DNA of 52,940 bases, from positions 1 through 52,940 of the forward strand of contig JAFTJQ010000071.1 of the NCBI GenBank assembly GCA_017456285.1, in the 5' to 3' direction. The stretch is from Lentisphaeria bacterium. Its GTDB lineage: Bacteria > Verrucomicrobiota > Lentisphaeria > Victivallales > Victivallaceae. Shown here piece after piece: positions 8,331 through 18,088 of this stretch. Every line of letters begins with the position of its first letter. Position 1 is the first letter of the stretch. Made by a program: the position numbers and the translations under genes. Under the pieces are notes generated by a model that had not been told where the DNA came from, did not search any database, and worked only from the letters and a program-made list of their open reading frames with translations.

Positions 8331-9722
8331 CTATTTTTTTATTCTTTCTGCCACATCTTTGAAGTTGGGAGCGATCTGATAAATCTCACTGAAAAGTTCA
8401 TAAGCCTTATCGGAATTGCCCTCGTTTTCATATAAAATACCTAAATAGTAAGCCGCAGGTTTGAAATTACGTTCCTTAATGCCGAGGGTTTCGTAAGCTT
8501 TTTGCAGCAGCGGCATTGCTTTATCCACATCGCCGTCAACGAGGAGGATTCTTGCCATGTAATAGAGTGCATTGCCTTTATGCTGGGCGTTTTTCTGTGA
8601 AATTTCAAATTCACGGTAAGCCTCTTCCAGATACCCGGCATTGTAGTATTCCAAAGCAAGTTCATAATGCAGGTGAATATCGTTGATGAATTGATTTGAA
8701 CGCACTCTGGCGCGCTCGATTTTGAAAGCGATTTTTTCATCATTGAGCTGTTGAATAATTTCCTCGGCATTTTCATATTTTTCGGGGTGAGCGGTAACTT
8801 CAGCAATATTGGCGTCGTACTTAAGGACATAGAGTCGCTCAATATCCTTGTCGAGTTTAGCATCCAAAGTGCCGAGAGACTGGGCAACCACATTCAAGTG
8901 AGAGATAGCAGTATCATAATCTTTAGCAACCTTGTAGGCTTCGGCGAGTTTTCGGTGGGCATCAAGTGAGTTGCTTTCCTTAACAACGGCAGTTAATTTC
9001 TCAATAACCAATTGTGCCTGTGCCTCGTCACGAATAGTTCCGTCCATAATCTGTTGGAGCAAAGCCTCTTCTTTTTTGCGTTCATTCTCGCTTTTTGAAT
9101 TATCGGCATTATCTTCATCCTCAATATCATCATTACTTGACTGGGTTGAAATTGCTACGGTTGCCGCCTTTAATCCGGCTTTAATTTTGGCATTTCCGGG
9201 ATTATTGCGGAGCAATTCCTGATAGACCATGACGGCTTTTTCTGCCTCGCAATTCTGCACATAGGCATCCGCAAGTGCAACGGCGATATTTTTGTCTTTC
9301 GGTTTTAATTTGCGGGCAAATTCCAGTGCTTCTACTGCGATGAATGCTCCGTCATTTGCGGAGGCGACGGTTGCCATTTTCTGCCAAGCGGAGACATTGC
9401 CGGGATTGACGGACAGTGCATCTTCACAGCAGCCGAGCAAAGCGATAACATTTTTGCCGCTGAAAATTTTCAAAATCAAAAAGATGAAATTAAATTTCAA
9501 ATTGCTGATAAGAGCCTTGAATGGCTTTACTTCAGGCAGTGCCTGCATCTCCAATTCTCTCAAGCGGTTTCTGGCATCGACAAATTCCGGGTCGCTTTTA
9601 ACGATTTCACGGAACATTACAATTGCCGCATTTAATTCCATAGATTTGCTTTTTTCCAGCATCTTCGTAAAACTGCTGCGCATCTGTGCACTGGTAATAT
9701 CTGTCACTTTTTTGGGTTTCAT
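8331..9722 (-). CDS. Tetratricopeptide repeat protein
   Basis: The 463-residue protein contains several TPR-like helical pairs. They include EKAVMVYQELLRNNPGNAKI in the middle, and, near the C-terminus, ALYYMARILLVDGDVDKAM and AAYYLGILYENEGNSDKAYE. A mildly hydrophobic stretch (FIFLILKIFSG) lies near residue 80, and an acidic, Ser/Asn-rich linker (SSNDDIEDEDN) near residue 190. The start at 9722 (MKPKKVTD) has an AGGA 9 bases upstream; the longer frame back to 9836 runs through AT-rich DNA with no ribosome binding site. TPR proteins act as adaptors, but no partner can be named. It is probably cotranscribed with the downstream low-complexity gene (89-base gap). Confidence 0.8.
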   Translation of the reverse strand: MKPKKVTDITSAQMRSSFTKMLEKSKSMELNAAIVMFREIVKSDPEFVDARNRLRELEMQALPEVKPFKALISNLKFNFIFLILKIFSGKNVIALLGCCEDALSVNPGNVSAWQKMATVASANDGAFIAVEALEFARKLKPKDKNIAVALADAYVQNCEAEKAVMVYQELLRNNPGNAKIKAGLKAATVAISTQSSNDDIEDEDNADNSKSENERKKEEALLQQIMDGTIRDEAQAQLVIEKLTAVVKESNSLDAHRKLAEAYKVAKDYDTAISHLNVVAQSLGTLDAKLDKDIERLYVLKYDANIAEVTAHPEKYENAEEIIQQLNDEKIAFKIERARVRSNQFINDIHLHYELALEYYNAGYLEEAYREFEISQKNAQHKGNALYYMARILLVDGDVDKAMPLLQKAYETLGIKERNFKPAAYYLGILYENEGNSDKAYELFSEIYQIAPNFKDVAERIKK

Positions 9723-9871
9723 AATTACTTTTCCTGTTTTAATAAAAAATTGTTCGTTGTATATGATACACAATGTTTTAGAAAAAATCAAGTCAAAAAC
9801 TAAATAAACTTGAAAAAAAAAGCATTTTTTTGCCAAAATATCTTTTTTTAAGATAAAAATTCCGAAAAAAG

Positions 9872-9900
9872 TTGTAAAAGTCGTTATTAAGATTTATATT
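9872..9900 (+). promoter_or_regulatory. Possible promoter of the esterase gene
   Basis: TTGTAA (9872-9877) and TATATT (9895-9900) are 17 bases apart and 40 bases before the ATG at 9941. The region also holds the divergent start of the TPR gene. Confidence 0.4.
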
Positions 9901-9940
9901 AATATGGAATAATATTGATAGCAATTGAAAGGATTTTATT

Positions 9941-10678
9941 ATGGAAAATAAAAATAATTGTGATAATGATTTGCTTAAACGCTGTGGGGTTACGCAATCT
10001 CAATTTAAGGGAAGTAACGGCAAAGTATTAAACTACTGCCGCAAGGAAGCCGGAGATTGGTCAAAAGTTGAAAAAGTGCCGCTCGTACTTTTCCTGCACG
10101 GAGCAGGAGAGCGTGGCGATAATAATTGGAGTCAGCTTGTCCACGGTGCAAGCGAATTAACTTCGTATTGTCAGCAAAAAGATATTGCCGCATTATTGCT
10201 TTTTCCGCAATGTCCTGCAAATATGCAATGGGTTAATACTCCGTGGGGCGAAGTTGAGCATTCGCTTCCTGAAATCTCCGAAAATTTACAATTGGCAATG
10301 GAGATGCTGGATTTTGAGTGTGCCGATTCTAAAATCGATTTGAATAGAATTTATATCGTCGGAATCTCAATGGGTGGATACGGCACTTGGGATGCTTTGA
10401 GCAGATTCCCGGAGAAATTCGCCGCCGCTTTTCCGATTTGCGGCGGGGCGGATATTAAAATGGCGGAGCGGCTTAAAAATATTCCGATTTTGACCTATCA
10501 TGGGGATAGCGACACGGTTGTACCGACTTGCCGCACCCGTAATATTTATGCCGCAATCAAGGCGGCAGGCGGAGAAAAAATCACTTACGTTGAAGTACCT
10601 GATTGCGGACATGAGTCATGGGTAATCGCTTTTGCAAAAAGAGAGAATTGGGATTGGCTTTTCAGTCAGAGCAAATAA
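9941..10678 (+). CDS. Alpha/beta hydrolase, esterase family
   Basis: The 245-residue protein has the layout of carboxylesterase/prolyl-oligopeptidase-like alpha/beta hydrolases. FLHGAGERGDNNW supplies the oxyanion region, GISMGGYGTWD the nucleophile Ser, HGDSDTVVP the Asp, and DCGHESW the His. There is no signal peptide, so it is probably cytoplasmic. GAAAGGA lies ahead of the ATG. The substrate is unknown; relatives cleave acyl or feruloyl esters on sugars, so deacylation of imported glycans is one possibility. It is followed by aroQ after 130 bases. Confidence 0.8.
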   Translation: MENKNNCDNDLLKRCGVTQSQFKGSNGKVLNYCRKEAGDWSKVEKVPLVLFLHGAGERGDNNWSQLVHGASELTSYCQQKDIAALLLFPQCPANMQWVNTPWGEVEHSLPEISENLQLAMEMLDFECADSKIDLNRIYIVGISMGGYGTWDALSRFPEKFAAAFPICGGADIKMAERLKNIPILTYHGDSDTVVPTCRTRNIYAAIKAAGGEKITYVEVPDCGHESWVIAFAKRENWDWLFSQSK

Positions 10679-10808
10679 TTTTTTGAGCGTAAAAGGGGTA
10701 AAGAAAAAATTATTTTGCAAAAAAATACGGTTTTTTTGTTGCAATTTTAGCGTTTAGAGATTATTTTAATGTAAGTATAAATATTTTTTAACTATAGATT
10801 TGAGCAAA

Positions 10809-11255
10809 ATGAAAAATAGAATTTTAGTTATTAACGGCCCGAATTTACAACTTTTGGGAAAAAGAGAGCCTGAAATTTACGGCAATGAAACTCTGGATGA
10901 TATTGCCGCAAAAATGCAGAGCAAGGCAAATGAGTATGGTATTAAACTCGAATTTTTTCAAAGTTGCAGTGAGGGAGCTATCGCCGAGCGAATCGGTGCG
11001 GAAGTTATGCAGAATGAGTTGGACGGTATTATCATTAATCCCGGGGCTTATTCGCATACAAGTATCGCTATTCTCGATGCGATTAAAGCATTAAAAATTC
11101 CGGTAATCGAGGTGCATTTAAGCAATATTCACGCTCGCGAGGAATTCAGACATCAGAGCATGACCGGTCGGGGAGCGGCAGGGGTGATTTGCGGTTTCGG
11201 AAGTTACTCGTACATGCTGGCTTTGGACGGGATGATTAATAAAATAGGTAAATAA
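10809..11255 (+). CDS. aroQ: 3-dehydroquinate dehydratase, type II
   Basis: It dehydrates 3-dehydroquinate to 3-dehydroshikimate in the shikimate pathway. The 148-residue product is full length. GPNLQLLGKREPEIYG carries the flexible-loop Arg and the catalytic Tyr, NPGAYSHTS carries substrate-binding residues, and EVHLSNIHAREEFR carries the catalytic His. The ATG at 10809 gives MKNRILVINGPN as in relatives; a TTG at 10800 would add three residues. It lies 33 bases upstream of accB, an aroQ-accB-accC order that I recall from other bacteria. Confidence 0.95.
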   Translation: MKNRILVINGPNLQLLGKREPEIYGNETLDDIAAKMQSKANEYGIKLEFFQSCSEGAIAERIGAEVMQNELDGIIINPGAYSHTSIAILDAIKALKIPVIEVHLSNIHAREEFRHQSMTGRGAAGVICGFGSYSYMLALDGMINKIGK

Positions 11256-11288
11256 TAGAAATTTAATATTCAAAAAAAGGATAAAATT

Positions 11289-11747
11289 ATGAAAGTTCAA
11301 GAAATTGCAAGTATCGTTAAATTAATGGCTGATAACGATCTCACAGAATTCAAAATTAAAGCAGAAGATTTTAATTTGTGCATTAAACGCGGAAGCAATG
11401 TCGTTGTTGCCGCTGCACCTGCAATCGCCGCCGCACCGGTTGCTCCTGCTCCCGCAGTTGCCGCTCCGGCAGAAAACGCCGCCGCTCCTGCCGCTCCGAA
11501 AGCAGTTGATCCTGCTAAACAAATTACCAGTCCGTTGGTAGGAACTTTTTACCGTTCAGCATCACCTGATGCGGCACCTTTTGTACAGGTCGGAAGCAAA
11601 GTTTCAGAAGATACTACCGTTTGTATCATCGAAGCAATGAAGGTTATGAATGAAGTTAAAGCAGAGAAAAGCGGAACTATCAAAGAGATTTTGGTTGATA
11701 ATGCCCAAGCCGTTGAATACGGTCAGGTGCTTTTTGTAATTGAATAA
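11289..11747 (+). CDS. accB: Biotin carboxyl carrier protein of acetyl-CoA carboxylase
   Basis: This subunit carries the biotin that is carboxylated by AccC and then donates CO2 to acetyl-CoA. The N-terminal domain (residues 1-36) is followed by an Ala/Pro-rich linker and the biotinyl domain. The biotinylated Lys is in EAMKVMNEV, about 35 residues from the C-terminus. AAAGGA precedes the ATG. It forms an operon with accC, 32 bases downstream. The carboxyltransferase genes accA and accD are not in this window. Confidence 0.95.
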   Translation: MKVQEIASIVKLMADNDLTEFKIKAEDFNLCIKRGSNVVVAAAPAIAAAPVAPAPAVAAPAENAAAPAAPKAVDPAKQITSPLVGTFYRSASPDAAPFVQVGSKVSEDTTVCIIEAMKVMNEVKAEKSGTIKEILVDNAQAVEYGQVLFVIE

Positions 11748-11779
11748 AAATCCTACATTTTGCAGGAGAGTAAAAAGTT

Positions 11780-13159
11780 ATGTTTAATAAAATTTTAATT
11801 GCCAATCGTGGCGAAATTGCATTGCGAATTATTCGTGCATGCCGGGAGATGGGTATAAAAACCGTCGCAGTTTATTCACAGGCTGATGCGGATAGTTTGC
11901 CGGTCAAAATGGCAGATGAAGCCGTTTGTATCGGAGCTCCGAAGTCAAATGAAAGTTATCTTTTGATTGAAAGAATCCTCTCCGTTGCGGCAATTTGCGA
12001 TGTTGATGCAATCCACCCCGGATTCGGATTTTTGGCTGAAAATGCTTACTTCGCAGAGGCTTGCAAAAAGCACGGAATCACCTTTATCGGGCCGACTGCA
12101 CAGGCAATGCGTGCTTTGGGCGACAAGGATGTTGCCCGCCAGACTATGAAAAAAGCAGGCGTGCCGATTACTCCCGGAAGTCAGGGACTTATCAAAAGTG
12201 AGAAAGAGGCACTGGCTGAAGCTCACAGATTGAAATACCCCGTAATTGTTAAAGCTGTCGCAGGCGGCGGCGGTCGCGGTATGCGTATCGCTCACAATGA
12301 TGCAAGTTTGATTCAGGGTTATAATGCCGCTAAAACCGAGGCGGAAAATGCTTTCGGCAACGGCGATTTGTACATGGAGAAATTCATTGTAAATCCTCGC
12401 CATATCGAGGTTCAGATTATCGGAGATAATTACGGCAATGTAGTACACTTAGGCGAGCGTGATTGCAGTGTCCAGCGTCGCAATCAGAAACTTATTGAGG
12501 AGTCACCCTCTCCTGTGATGCTTGCAAATCCCAAATTGCGTGCCAGAATCGGTGCCGCTGCGGTCAAAGCCGCTAAAGCTGCAAACTATACCAATGCCGG
12601 AACTATTGAATTTCTGTACACCCAGGACGGCGACTTCTATTTTATGGAGATGAATACCCGTATTCAGGTGGAGCATCCCGTTACAGAAATGGTTACAGGA
12701 GTGGATCTTATCAAGGAGATGATAAAAGTTGCCGCAGGTGAGAAGTTGTCATTCCAGCAGAGTGATATTAAACTTCAGGGACATGCGATTGAGTGCCGTA
12801 TCAATGCGGAAGACCCGACTCGCAACTTCGCTCCGTGTCCGGGAACCTTGAATCTTTTTATTCCACCGGGCGGTAGAGGAGTTCGTATTGATTCTCATGC
12901 CTATACAGGCTACAAAATTCCGCCGTACTATGACAGCATGATCGGTAAATTAATTGTACACGGACGAGATCGCAAGGAAGCAATTGCGATTGCAAATCGT
13001 GCGCTTGAGGAATTTGTAATTGAGGGAGTGAAAACTACTATCCCATTCCAGAAAAAGATTTTACGCCACAGAAATTTCGTCGCAGGTAACTATGATACCG
13101 GATTTATCGAAAGCATGATGGCGGAGAAAAAAGTACCAAAAGGAAAGGAAGTTAACTAA
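11780..13159 (+). CDS. accC: Biotin carboxylase subunit of acetyl-CoA carboxylase
   Basis: It uses ATP and bicarbonate to carboxylate the biotin of AccB, the first committed step of fatty acid synthesis. The 459-residue product has the N-terminal domain (starts [14 protein letters not shown]), the ATP-grasp domain with the glycine-rich loop [13 protein letters not shown], and the [13 protein letters not shown] segment of the active site. Length and motifs are normal. A GCAGGAGAG lies upstream. Its stop codon overlaps the ATG of the next gene by one base, which suggests translational coupling. Confidence 0.96.
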   Translation: MFNKILIANRGEIALRIIRACREMGIKTVAVYSQADADSLPVKMADEAVCIGAPKSNESYLLIERILSVAAICDVDAIHPGFGFLAENAYFAEACKKHGITFIGPTAQAMRALGDKDVARQTMKKAGVPITPGSQGLIKSEKEALAEAHRLKYPVIVKAVAGGGGRGMRIAHNDASLIQGYNAAKTEAENAFGNGDLYMEKFIVNPRHIEVQIIGDNYGNVVHLGERDCSVQRRNQKLIEESPSPVMLANPKLRARIGAAAVKAAKAANYTNAGTIEFLYTQDGDFYFMEMNTRIQVEHPVTEMVTGVDLIKEMIKVAAGEKLSFQQSDIKLQGHAIECRINAEDPTRNFAPCPGTLNLFIPPGGRGVRIDSHAYTGYKIPPYYDSMIGKLIVHGRDRKEAIAIANRALEEFVIEGVKTTIPFQKKILRHRNFVAGNYDTGFIESMMAEKKVPKGKEVN

Positions 13160-13596
13160 TGAAAAGAGAAGAAGAAAAAATCGAAAAAGTTCAGACAGTC
13201 GATGCTAATATGGATTCACAGGGATTCGGAGATGTCAAAATTCACGAGAACGTGGTATCTTCTATCGTGCGTAAGGCGGCACTTAAACAAGCAGGTGTTG
13301 CTCGCTTATCAGGAAATAACTTCGTAGATACTATCGGAGAGATCGTCGGCAGCCGTCGAATCCAGGATCGTGCGATTGTGGTTAAATTTTTGGACAACGG
13401 CAGTTTGGATTTGGAGATCAAAATTGTTGTCAAGTACGGCTTTAACCTCCCTGAAGTGGCAAGTGCTACCCAGAAAAGCATTATCGAAGAGGTTGAAAAA
13501 ATTACCGGAATTAATGTTTGCAAGGTAAATGTCACGATTCAGGATGTCGAGGAAGAAATCGAGGAAGAAGAAGATTCTGACTCTGACGATATTTAA
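13159..13596 (+). CDS. Asp23/Gls24 family protein
   Basis: The 145-residue protein matches the Asp23/Gls24 (DUF322) family. VKIHENVVSSIVRKAA opens the domain near residue 23, a KYGFNLPEVA segment lies in the middle, and VCKVNVTIQDV closes it, followed by a very acidic tail. In Firmicutes these proteins sit beside the membrane and bind an anchor protein. Its start overlaps the accC stop (TAATG). The next gene encodes a small membrane protein that could be the anchor. Beside accC, a housekeeping role in envelope maintenance seems more likely than a stress-only role. Confidence 0.85.
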   Translation: MKREEEKIEKVQTVDANMDSQGFGDVKIHENVVSSIVRKAALKQAGVARLSGNNFVDTIGEIVGSRRIQDRAIVVKFLDNGSLDLEIKIVVKYGFNLPEVASATQKSIIEEVEKITGINVCKVNVTIQDVEEEIEEEEDSDSDDI

Positions 13597-13623
13597 TAAC
13601 TAAAAATATTAGAAGTTTATCAA

Positions 13624-13683
13624 AAAAAGCCGAGGCGAGGCGGGAAAAACGATGATTGATTCCGCCGCCCCTTGGGCTTGATG
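13624..13683 (+). other. GC-rich structured spacer between Gls24 and AmaP-like genes
   Basis: In an AT-rich genome this short spacer has GC-rich blocks. GGCGGGAA (about 13638-13645) can pair with TTCCGCC across 13 bases, and a small GCCC/GGGC hairpin follows. No T-run follows, so it is not a simple terminator. It could be a processing site or a degenerate repeat. Confidence 0.3.
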
Positions 13684-13717
13684 ATAAATTCTCTAATTAA
13701 CTGCAAGTGGGTGATTT

Positions 13718-14305
13718 ATGGATATGATATTAAATTGGGTCGATAAAGTTAAAGAGTTTTTCAAGGTTGCGACAGAGACGGACTTTGAGTACGGTTTTGT
13801 TACCGGGGTTCTTTTTTCGCTTGGAATTGTTATATTTTTTCTGATTATCAAATTGATTTTCAGAATTATTTTCCGTGTCCGCAAAACCAAAAATATTCTG
13901 ATAATTCCCAAAGACAAGGACGGAAAAATCATCATTCAACGCAGTGCAGTAGAAGCGGCTATTCGAGAAGATATTTCCAAAATTCATTCGATTTCGCTTA
14001 ATAAAGTAAAAATTTATCGCAATAATTCAGCGTATTTTCTGTGGCTTAATTGCTCTTATGACGGCAAAGACGGTAATTTAATGGCAGTTCGTGAAGTATT
14101 GAAAAATCGCTTGACCGTGTTATTTAAAGAGTTTTTCGGCGTGACTAACTTGAAAAAAATTGATATTGCATTCAGCAAGGTTGCCTATTTTGGTAATGAA
14201 ACTGCTGCAGTTTCCGATAATTCAGCAACCGGAGAAACTGAAGTTGCCGCTGATGATGTAAATTCTGAGTCTGATACTGCAAGCGACAGTGTGTCCGATG
14301 AGTAG
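13718..14305 (+). CDS. AmaP-like membrane protein
   Basis: The 195-residue protein has one long hydrophobic segment (about residues 27-52, VTGVLFSLGIVIFFLIIKLI), then a cytoplasmic domain that starts GKIIIQRSAVEAAIRE and contains an Asp23-like beta/alpha pattern, and a Ser/Asp/Glu-rich tail. This layout resembles AmaP, the membrane anchor of Asp23 in staphylococci. The call rests mainly on the neighbouring Gls24 gene and the layout. It overlaps maf by 8 bases. Confidence 0.55.
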   Translation: MDMILNWVDKVKEFFKVATETDFEYGFVTGVLFSLGIVIFFLIIKLIFRIIFRVRKTKNILIIPKDKDGKIIIQRSAVEAAIREDISKIHSISLNKVKIYRNNSAYFLWLNCSYDGKDGNLMAVREVLKNRLTVLFKEFFGVTNLKKIDIAFSKVAYFGNETAAVSDNSATGETEVAADDVNSESDTASDSVSDE

Positions 14306-14864
14306 TAATCGACAGATTATTTTAGCATCAAAATCACCGAGGCGGTTTGATTTATTAACTCAAAATAATATTGAATTTCAAGTTGTTACTCAAGATACGC
14401 CTGAACTTACAAGTCACCAGAATATTGATGATTTGGTGATGATCAATGCTGAACGTAAAGCAACGGCGGTTGCTGATTCCCATGCTCAAGCAATCGTTAT
14501 CGGTGCGGATACAATTGTTGTTTATGACAATCAAGTAATCGGCAAACCTCGCGATTTAGAGGATGCAATCAATATTTTGAGTAAATTAGTCGGTAATACC
14601 CATATTGTCATTACCGGAGTGGCAATCTGTTGTCGGGATTTGAACAGAATTGAGAAGTTTACGGTCAAAAGTTATGTGACTTTCAAAGCTCTTTCCCGTC
14701 AGGAGATTATTGAATACACTCAAAAAATTCATGTGCTGGACAAAGCAGGTGCATACGCCATGCAGGAGCATGCGGATTTGATAGTCGAGAAGTTTGAAGG
14801 GTCTTTTGACAATATTGTCGGATTGCCGGTAAAAGAAGTTTTGGATTGTTTGGCAAAATTTTGA
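14298..14864 (+). CDS. maf: Maf family nucleotide pyrophosphatase
   Basis: Maf proteins hydrolyse non-canonical or unwanted nucleoside triphosphates, such as dTTP, UTP or modified forms. The 188-residue protein shows LASKSPRR at the N-terminus, NAERKA, GADTIVVYDNQVIGKP, and DKAGAYAMQEHADLIVEKFEGSFDNIVGLP. I chose the ATG at 14298 because LASKSPRR then starts near residue 9; a GTG at 14289 would add three residues. It overlaps the AmaP-like gene by 8 bases. Confidence 0.93.
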   Translation: MSSNRQIILASKSPRRFDLLTQNNIEFQVVTQDTPELTSHQNIDDLVMINAERKATAVADSHAQAIVIGADTIVVYDNQVIGKPRDLEDAINILSKLVGNTHIVITGVAICCRDLNRIEKFTVKSYVTFKALSRQEIIEYTQKIHVLDKAGAYAMQEHADLIVEKFEGSFDNIVGLPVKEVLDCLAKF

Positions 14865-14891
14865 ATAAATACGGAAGGGGAGTAATTAACA

Positions 14892-17384
14892 ATGGTTCAA
14901 GATTTAGTCTTATTTTTTTCAATATTGATGTTGATATTTCTAATAGCTCCTTTGGTTGCGGAAAAATTGAAAATCCCCGAATTGGTATTGCTTTTGATTG
15001 CAGGAATTTTCATCGGGAAAAACGGTTTTAATTTAATTCCGCAATCGGGCGAGGGGGCAATTGATCTATTCGGTAAAGTCGGTGTGCTTTACATCATGTT
15101 CATTTCAGGTTTGGAAACTGATGCCAATGACTTTAAGCGAATGGCGAAAAAAAGTGCAGTTTTTGGAACTATCAGTTTTTTAATTCCGCAAGTTCTTGGA
15201 ACTTTGGTCGGACGTTATCTTTTGGGGTACGGCTGGGTGCCGTCAATTTTGCTTGCCAGCATGTTTGCTTCGCACACCCTGATTGCCTATCCGATTGTCA
15301 GCAGGCTCGGAATCTCTCGCAATGAATCAGTAGTGGTAACGGTCGGCGGTACAATTCCGACTAATACTTTTTCGCTTTTAGTTCTGGCGGTTATCGCTGA
15401 TATTTGGAGAAACGGCGGTAAATTGCAGGGAGATTTCTGGATTTATATTGCTTTGGGAATGGTTATAATGACCTTTCTCATCTGGTATGTACTGCCGATT
15501 ATTGCGGGGTGGTTTTTCAAAAACATTCCGGAGAAAGGCGGTTCGCAATTCCTCTTTGTGCTTGGGGTGGTCTGTTTGTGTGCCTATGGGTCACAGTACG
15601 CCAGAATGGAACCGATTATCGGGGCGTTTTTGGCAGGGGTGGCATTTAACCGCTTAATTCCCCAGCAAAGCACCCTGATGAATCGCTTGATTTTTGTCGG
15701 TAATACATTTTTTATCCCGTTTTTCCTGATTTCGGTAGGAACTTTGATTAATCCGCGATTATTGGTTTCGTCGTTTTCGGGGTTGTGGGTCGCCGTAATA
15801 ATGTCAGTTACGGTTATTTTGACCAAATATTGGGCAAGTCAGATAAGTTGCAAATTATTTAATTACAATTCAAATGACTGCAAAGTGATGTTCGGCTTGA
15901 GTGTGGCACAGGCGGCGGCGACTTTGGCGGCAGTGCTGGTCGGTTATGAACTGAAAATTTTTGATGATGAGTTCAAAATTCTTAACGGCACGATTGTGAT
16001 GATTCTGATTAGTTGTGCAATCGGCTGCTATTATGTCGATAGATTCGGCAGAAAAATTATGACAACTGCAAATACTGAAAATTCTGCCGACGAGGAGAAT
16101 AATCACCAGCGTATCATGGTCGCAGTTGCTAATCCGGAGCGAGCGGCAAGTTTGATGCAGTTGAGTTTTTTCCTGCGAAATAAAAAGATTGCAGGCGATA
16201 TTTTTCCGGTGAAAATTATTAAGGAAATGGAGGATGATAAACTCAAAAATGAAATTGCTGATAGCGAGAAACTCCTTAATAGTTGTGTTGAGCAGGCGGT
16301 ATCTTTGGAGATGAAAGTTACTCCGGGTATTCGACTTGCCGCTAATTTGTCAGATGGTTTAGTTAGAACCGGCAAGGAATATCGGGCTGATCTATTGATT
16401 TTCGGCTGGAATAAGCAAGTATCGCTCCAAAGCAAAATTTTCGGGACTTTGACTGATCGCTTGATCAGCGAGTGCCAAGCCAGACTTCTGCTTTGCCGAC
16501 TTTTTAACCCTTTGAATGTTACCCAGAAAGTCTATTTGCCGATTCCGGAAATGGGTTTTCGCCGTCCTGATTTGAAAAATCTTATCGGCGATGCAAAACA
16601 ACTCTGCAGTCAGATCGGGGCAGCATTGCATATTATCGTTTCTGAAGAGTTTCCTGCCGAATCGGAGGAGGATTTTATGGCACTTGCCCCCCAGTGTAAT
16701 CTGGAGTGGAAAAAAATTAAGTCATGGGGTAAATATGAAAGCGAATTTGTTAAGTCATTAAAAGCAGATGATTTGCTCATAATTCCGCTTGACCGCCGAG
16801 AGAGCGTTTTGTGGCGACCGAGATTTGATCGCATGGCGGAGGAGATAAGTGAAAAATATCCCGATTTGAATTTATTGCTTGCTTATCCCCAAATACCGCA
16901 GGAAACAGAAGAAATTGTTAATTTGAAAATTAAGGATAAGAAAAAATCGAATGAAAAACGTGCTAAAGTTTACGCAACGAATTTAGCGACTGAAACTCCC
17001 GAAGAAGCAGTGCGAATAATGGTACAAAAACTGAAACTTAATACACCCTATTCGTACCAGAATATTGAGGACGGTTTAATTGATGCAATCAATTTCCACC
17101 CCTTTGAACTGTCAGAAAATACGGTTTTGCTGCACACCAGAAGTAATTATACACAGGAGTGTATGCTGCTTATCGGGCACTCTCCCAAAAGTTATGAAAT
17201 AGAGAAATTAAATGGCAAATACAATAACATTATTTGTCTGATTTCTCCGAATGATAATGACAATGACCAGCATTTGCAGGAGCTTGCCCACTTGTCCAGG
17301 AAGTTTTTAGATCCCGAATTTGCAAGTTTGATGAAAGCGGTAAAAAGTGCCGAAGAAGCAGTTGGAATTATTTGTAAAAAATGA
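14892..17384 (+). CDS. Cation/proton antiporter (CPA2) with C-terminal stress-protein-like domain
   Basis: The first 390 or so residues form a CPA2-type antiporter membrane domain with about 12 hydrophobic segments, starting DLVLFFSILMLIFLIAPLVAE and including the FISGLETD and GAFLAGVAFNR motifs. The remaining 430 residues are soluble and contain two regions like universal stress protein or nucleotide-binding domains (for example MVAVANPERAASLMQLS and RADLLIFGWNK). It would exchange Na+ or K+ for protons at the inner membrane. The soluble half probably senses a ligand, which is inference. GGAAGGGGAG precedes the ATG. It is 27 bases after maf. Confidence 0.85.
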   Translation: MVQDLVLFFSILMLIFLIAPLVAEKLKIPELVLLLIAGIFIGKNGFNLIPQSGEGAIDLFGKVGVLYIMFISGLETDANDFKRMAKKSAVFGTISFLIPQVLGTLVGRYLLGYGWVPSILLASMFASHTLIAYPIVSRLGISRNESVVVTVGGTIPTNTFSLLVLAVIADIWRNGGKLQGDFWIYIALGMVIMTFLIWYVLPIIAGWFFKNIPEKGGSQFLFVLGVVCLCAYGSQYARMEPIIGAFLAGVAFNRLIPQQSTLMNRLIFVGNTFFIPFFLISVGTLINPRLLVSSFSGLWVAVIMSVTVILTKYWASQISCKLFNYNSNDCKVMFGLSVAQAAATLAAVLVGYELKIFDDEFKILNGTIVMILISCAIGCYYVDRFGRKIMTTANTENSADEENNHQRIMVAVANPERAASLMQLSFFLRNKKIAGDIFPVKIIKEMEDDKLKNEIADSEKLLNSCVEQAVSLEMKVTPGIRLAANLSDGLVRTGKEYRADLLIFGWNKQVSLQSKIFGTLTDRLISECQARLLLCRLFNPLNVTQKVYLPIPEMGFRRPDLKNLIGDAKQLCSQIGAALHIIVSEEFPAESEEDFMALAPQCNLEWKKIKSWGKYESEFVKSLKADDLLIIPLDRRESVLWRPRFDRMAEEISEKYPDLNLLLAYPQIPQETEEIVNLKIKDKKKSNEKRAKVYATNLATETPEEAVRIMVQKLKLNTPYSYQNIEDGLIDAINFHPFELSENTVLLHTRSNYTQECMLLIGHSPKSYEIEKLNGKYNNIICLISPNDNDNDQHLQELAHLSRKFLDPEFASLMKAVKSAEEAVGIICKK

Positions 17385-17403
17385 GAGTAAAAAAGGAGTT
17401 AAA

Positions 17404-18039
17404 ATGAGCGAAATAAGTTATAAGCAGGAGGTATTCAGAAAGTTGATACACCTTAGTTCCTTGTGGATGGTTTGTGCGATTATTCTGTTGCAAAACTATC
17501 GAATGGAACTGGGATTGTTTTTCGCAATTTGCTGTATTTTGAATGTTATAGTTGAGCGAATGGTGGTTTTGCAAGTGCCGATAATTACGCCATTGTACGG
17601 ATTTTTTTTCAAAAACATGCTGCGATCAAATGCTTCATCGGCGAAGTGGGTAATTTCCGGAAGTCCGCCTGTTTGGGCGGCGGCGGCATTAGCGACATGG
17701 CTCTATCCGACAGCGGCGGGGGCAAGTGCTTTGGCAATCATGCTTATTGCTGATACTGCGGCGGCATTAATCGGCAGGAAGTTCGGCAAGCACAAGAGTT
17801 ATAACAATAAATCAATAGAGGGCATCGTGGCATTCAATGTTGCGGGAATCCTTTGTATGGTTGTAATATCCTGCTTTTTTCCTGCCACCCATAGTTGGGT
17901 CTATTATCTAATCGGAGCACTTGGGGTTTTTGTCTCTTCCATGGCGGAACTTTTTGAGAAACAGCTTCATATTGACGATAATTTTTCAATAGTTATTATT
18001 AACGGAGTCTTTTTGACCGCAGGGTTAATGTTGATTTAA
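17404..18039 (+). CDS. SEC59/DGK1/VTE5-like integral membrane kinase
   Basis: The 211-residue membrane protein begins MSEISYKQEVFRKLIHLSSL, and the KLIHLS motif is typical of the dolichol/diacylglycerol/phytol kinase superfamily related to phosphatidate cytidylyltransferases. A second conserved segment, LIADTAAALIGRKFGKHKS followed by KSIEG, matches the nucleotide-binding region. There are about six or seven hydrophobic segments. I chose the ATG at 17404 because AAGGAG lies 6 bases upstream; the longer frame starts inside the antiporter gene. It probably phosphorylates a polyprenol or diacylglycerol, but the substrate is unknown. Confidence 0.75.
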   Translation: MSEISYKQEVFRKLIHLSSLWMVCAIILLQNYRMELGLFFAICCILNVIVERMVVLQVPIITPLYGFFFKNMLRSNASSAKWVISGSPPVWAAAALATWLYPTAAGASALAIMLIADTAAALIGRKFGKHKSYNNKSIEGIVAFNVAGILCMVVISCFFPATHSWVYYLIGALGVFVSSMAELFEKQLHIDDNFSIVIINGVFLTAGLMLI

Positions 18040-18088
18040 TAAGCTTGCATGTCTCTATTTTTTTTCAAAAAATTTTCCTCACAAACTA

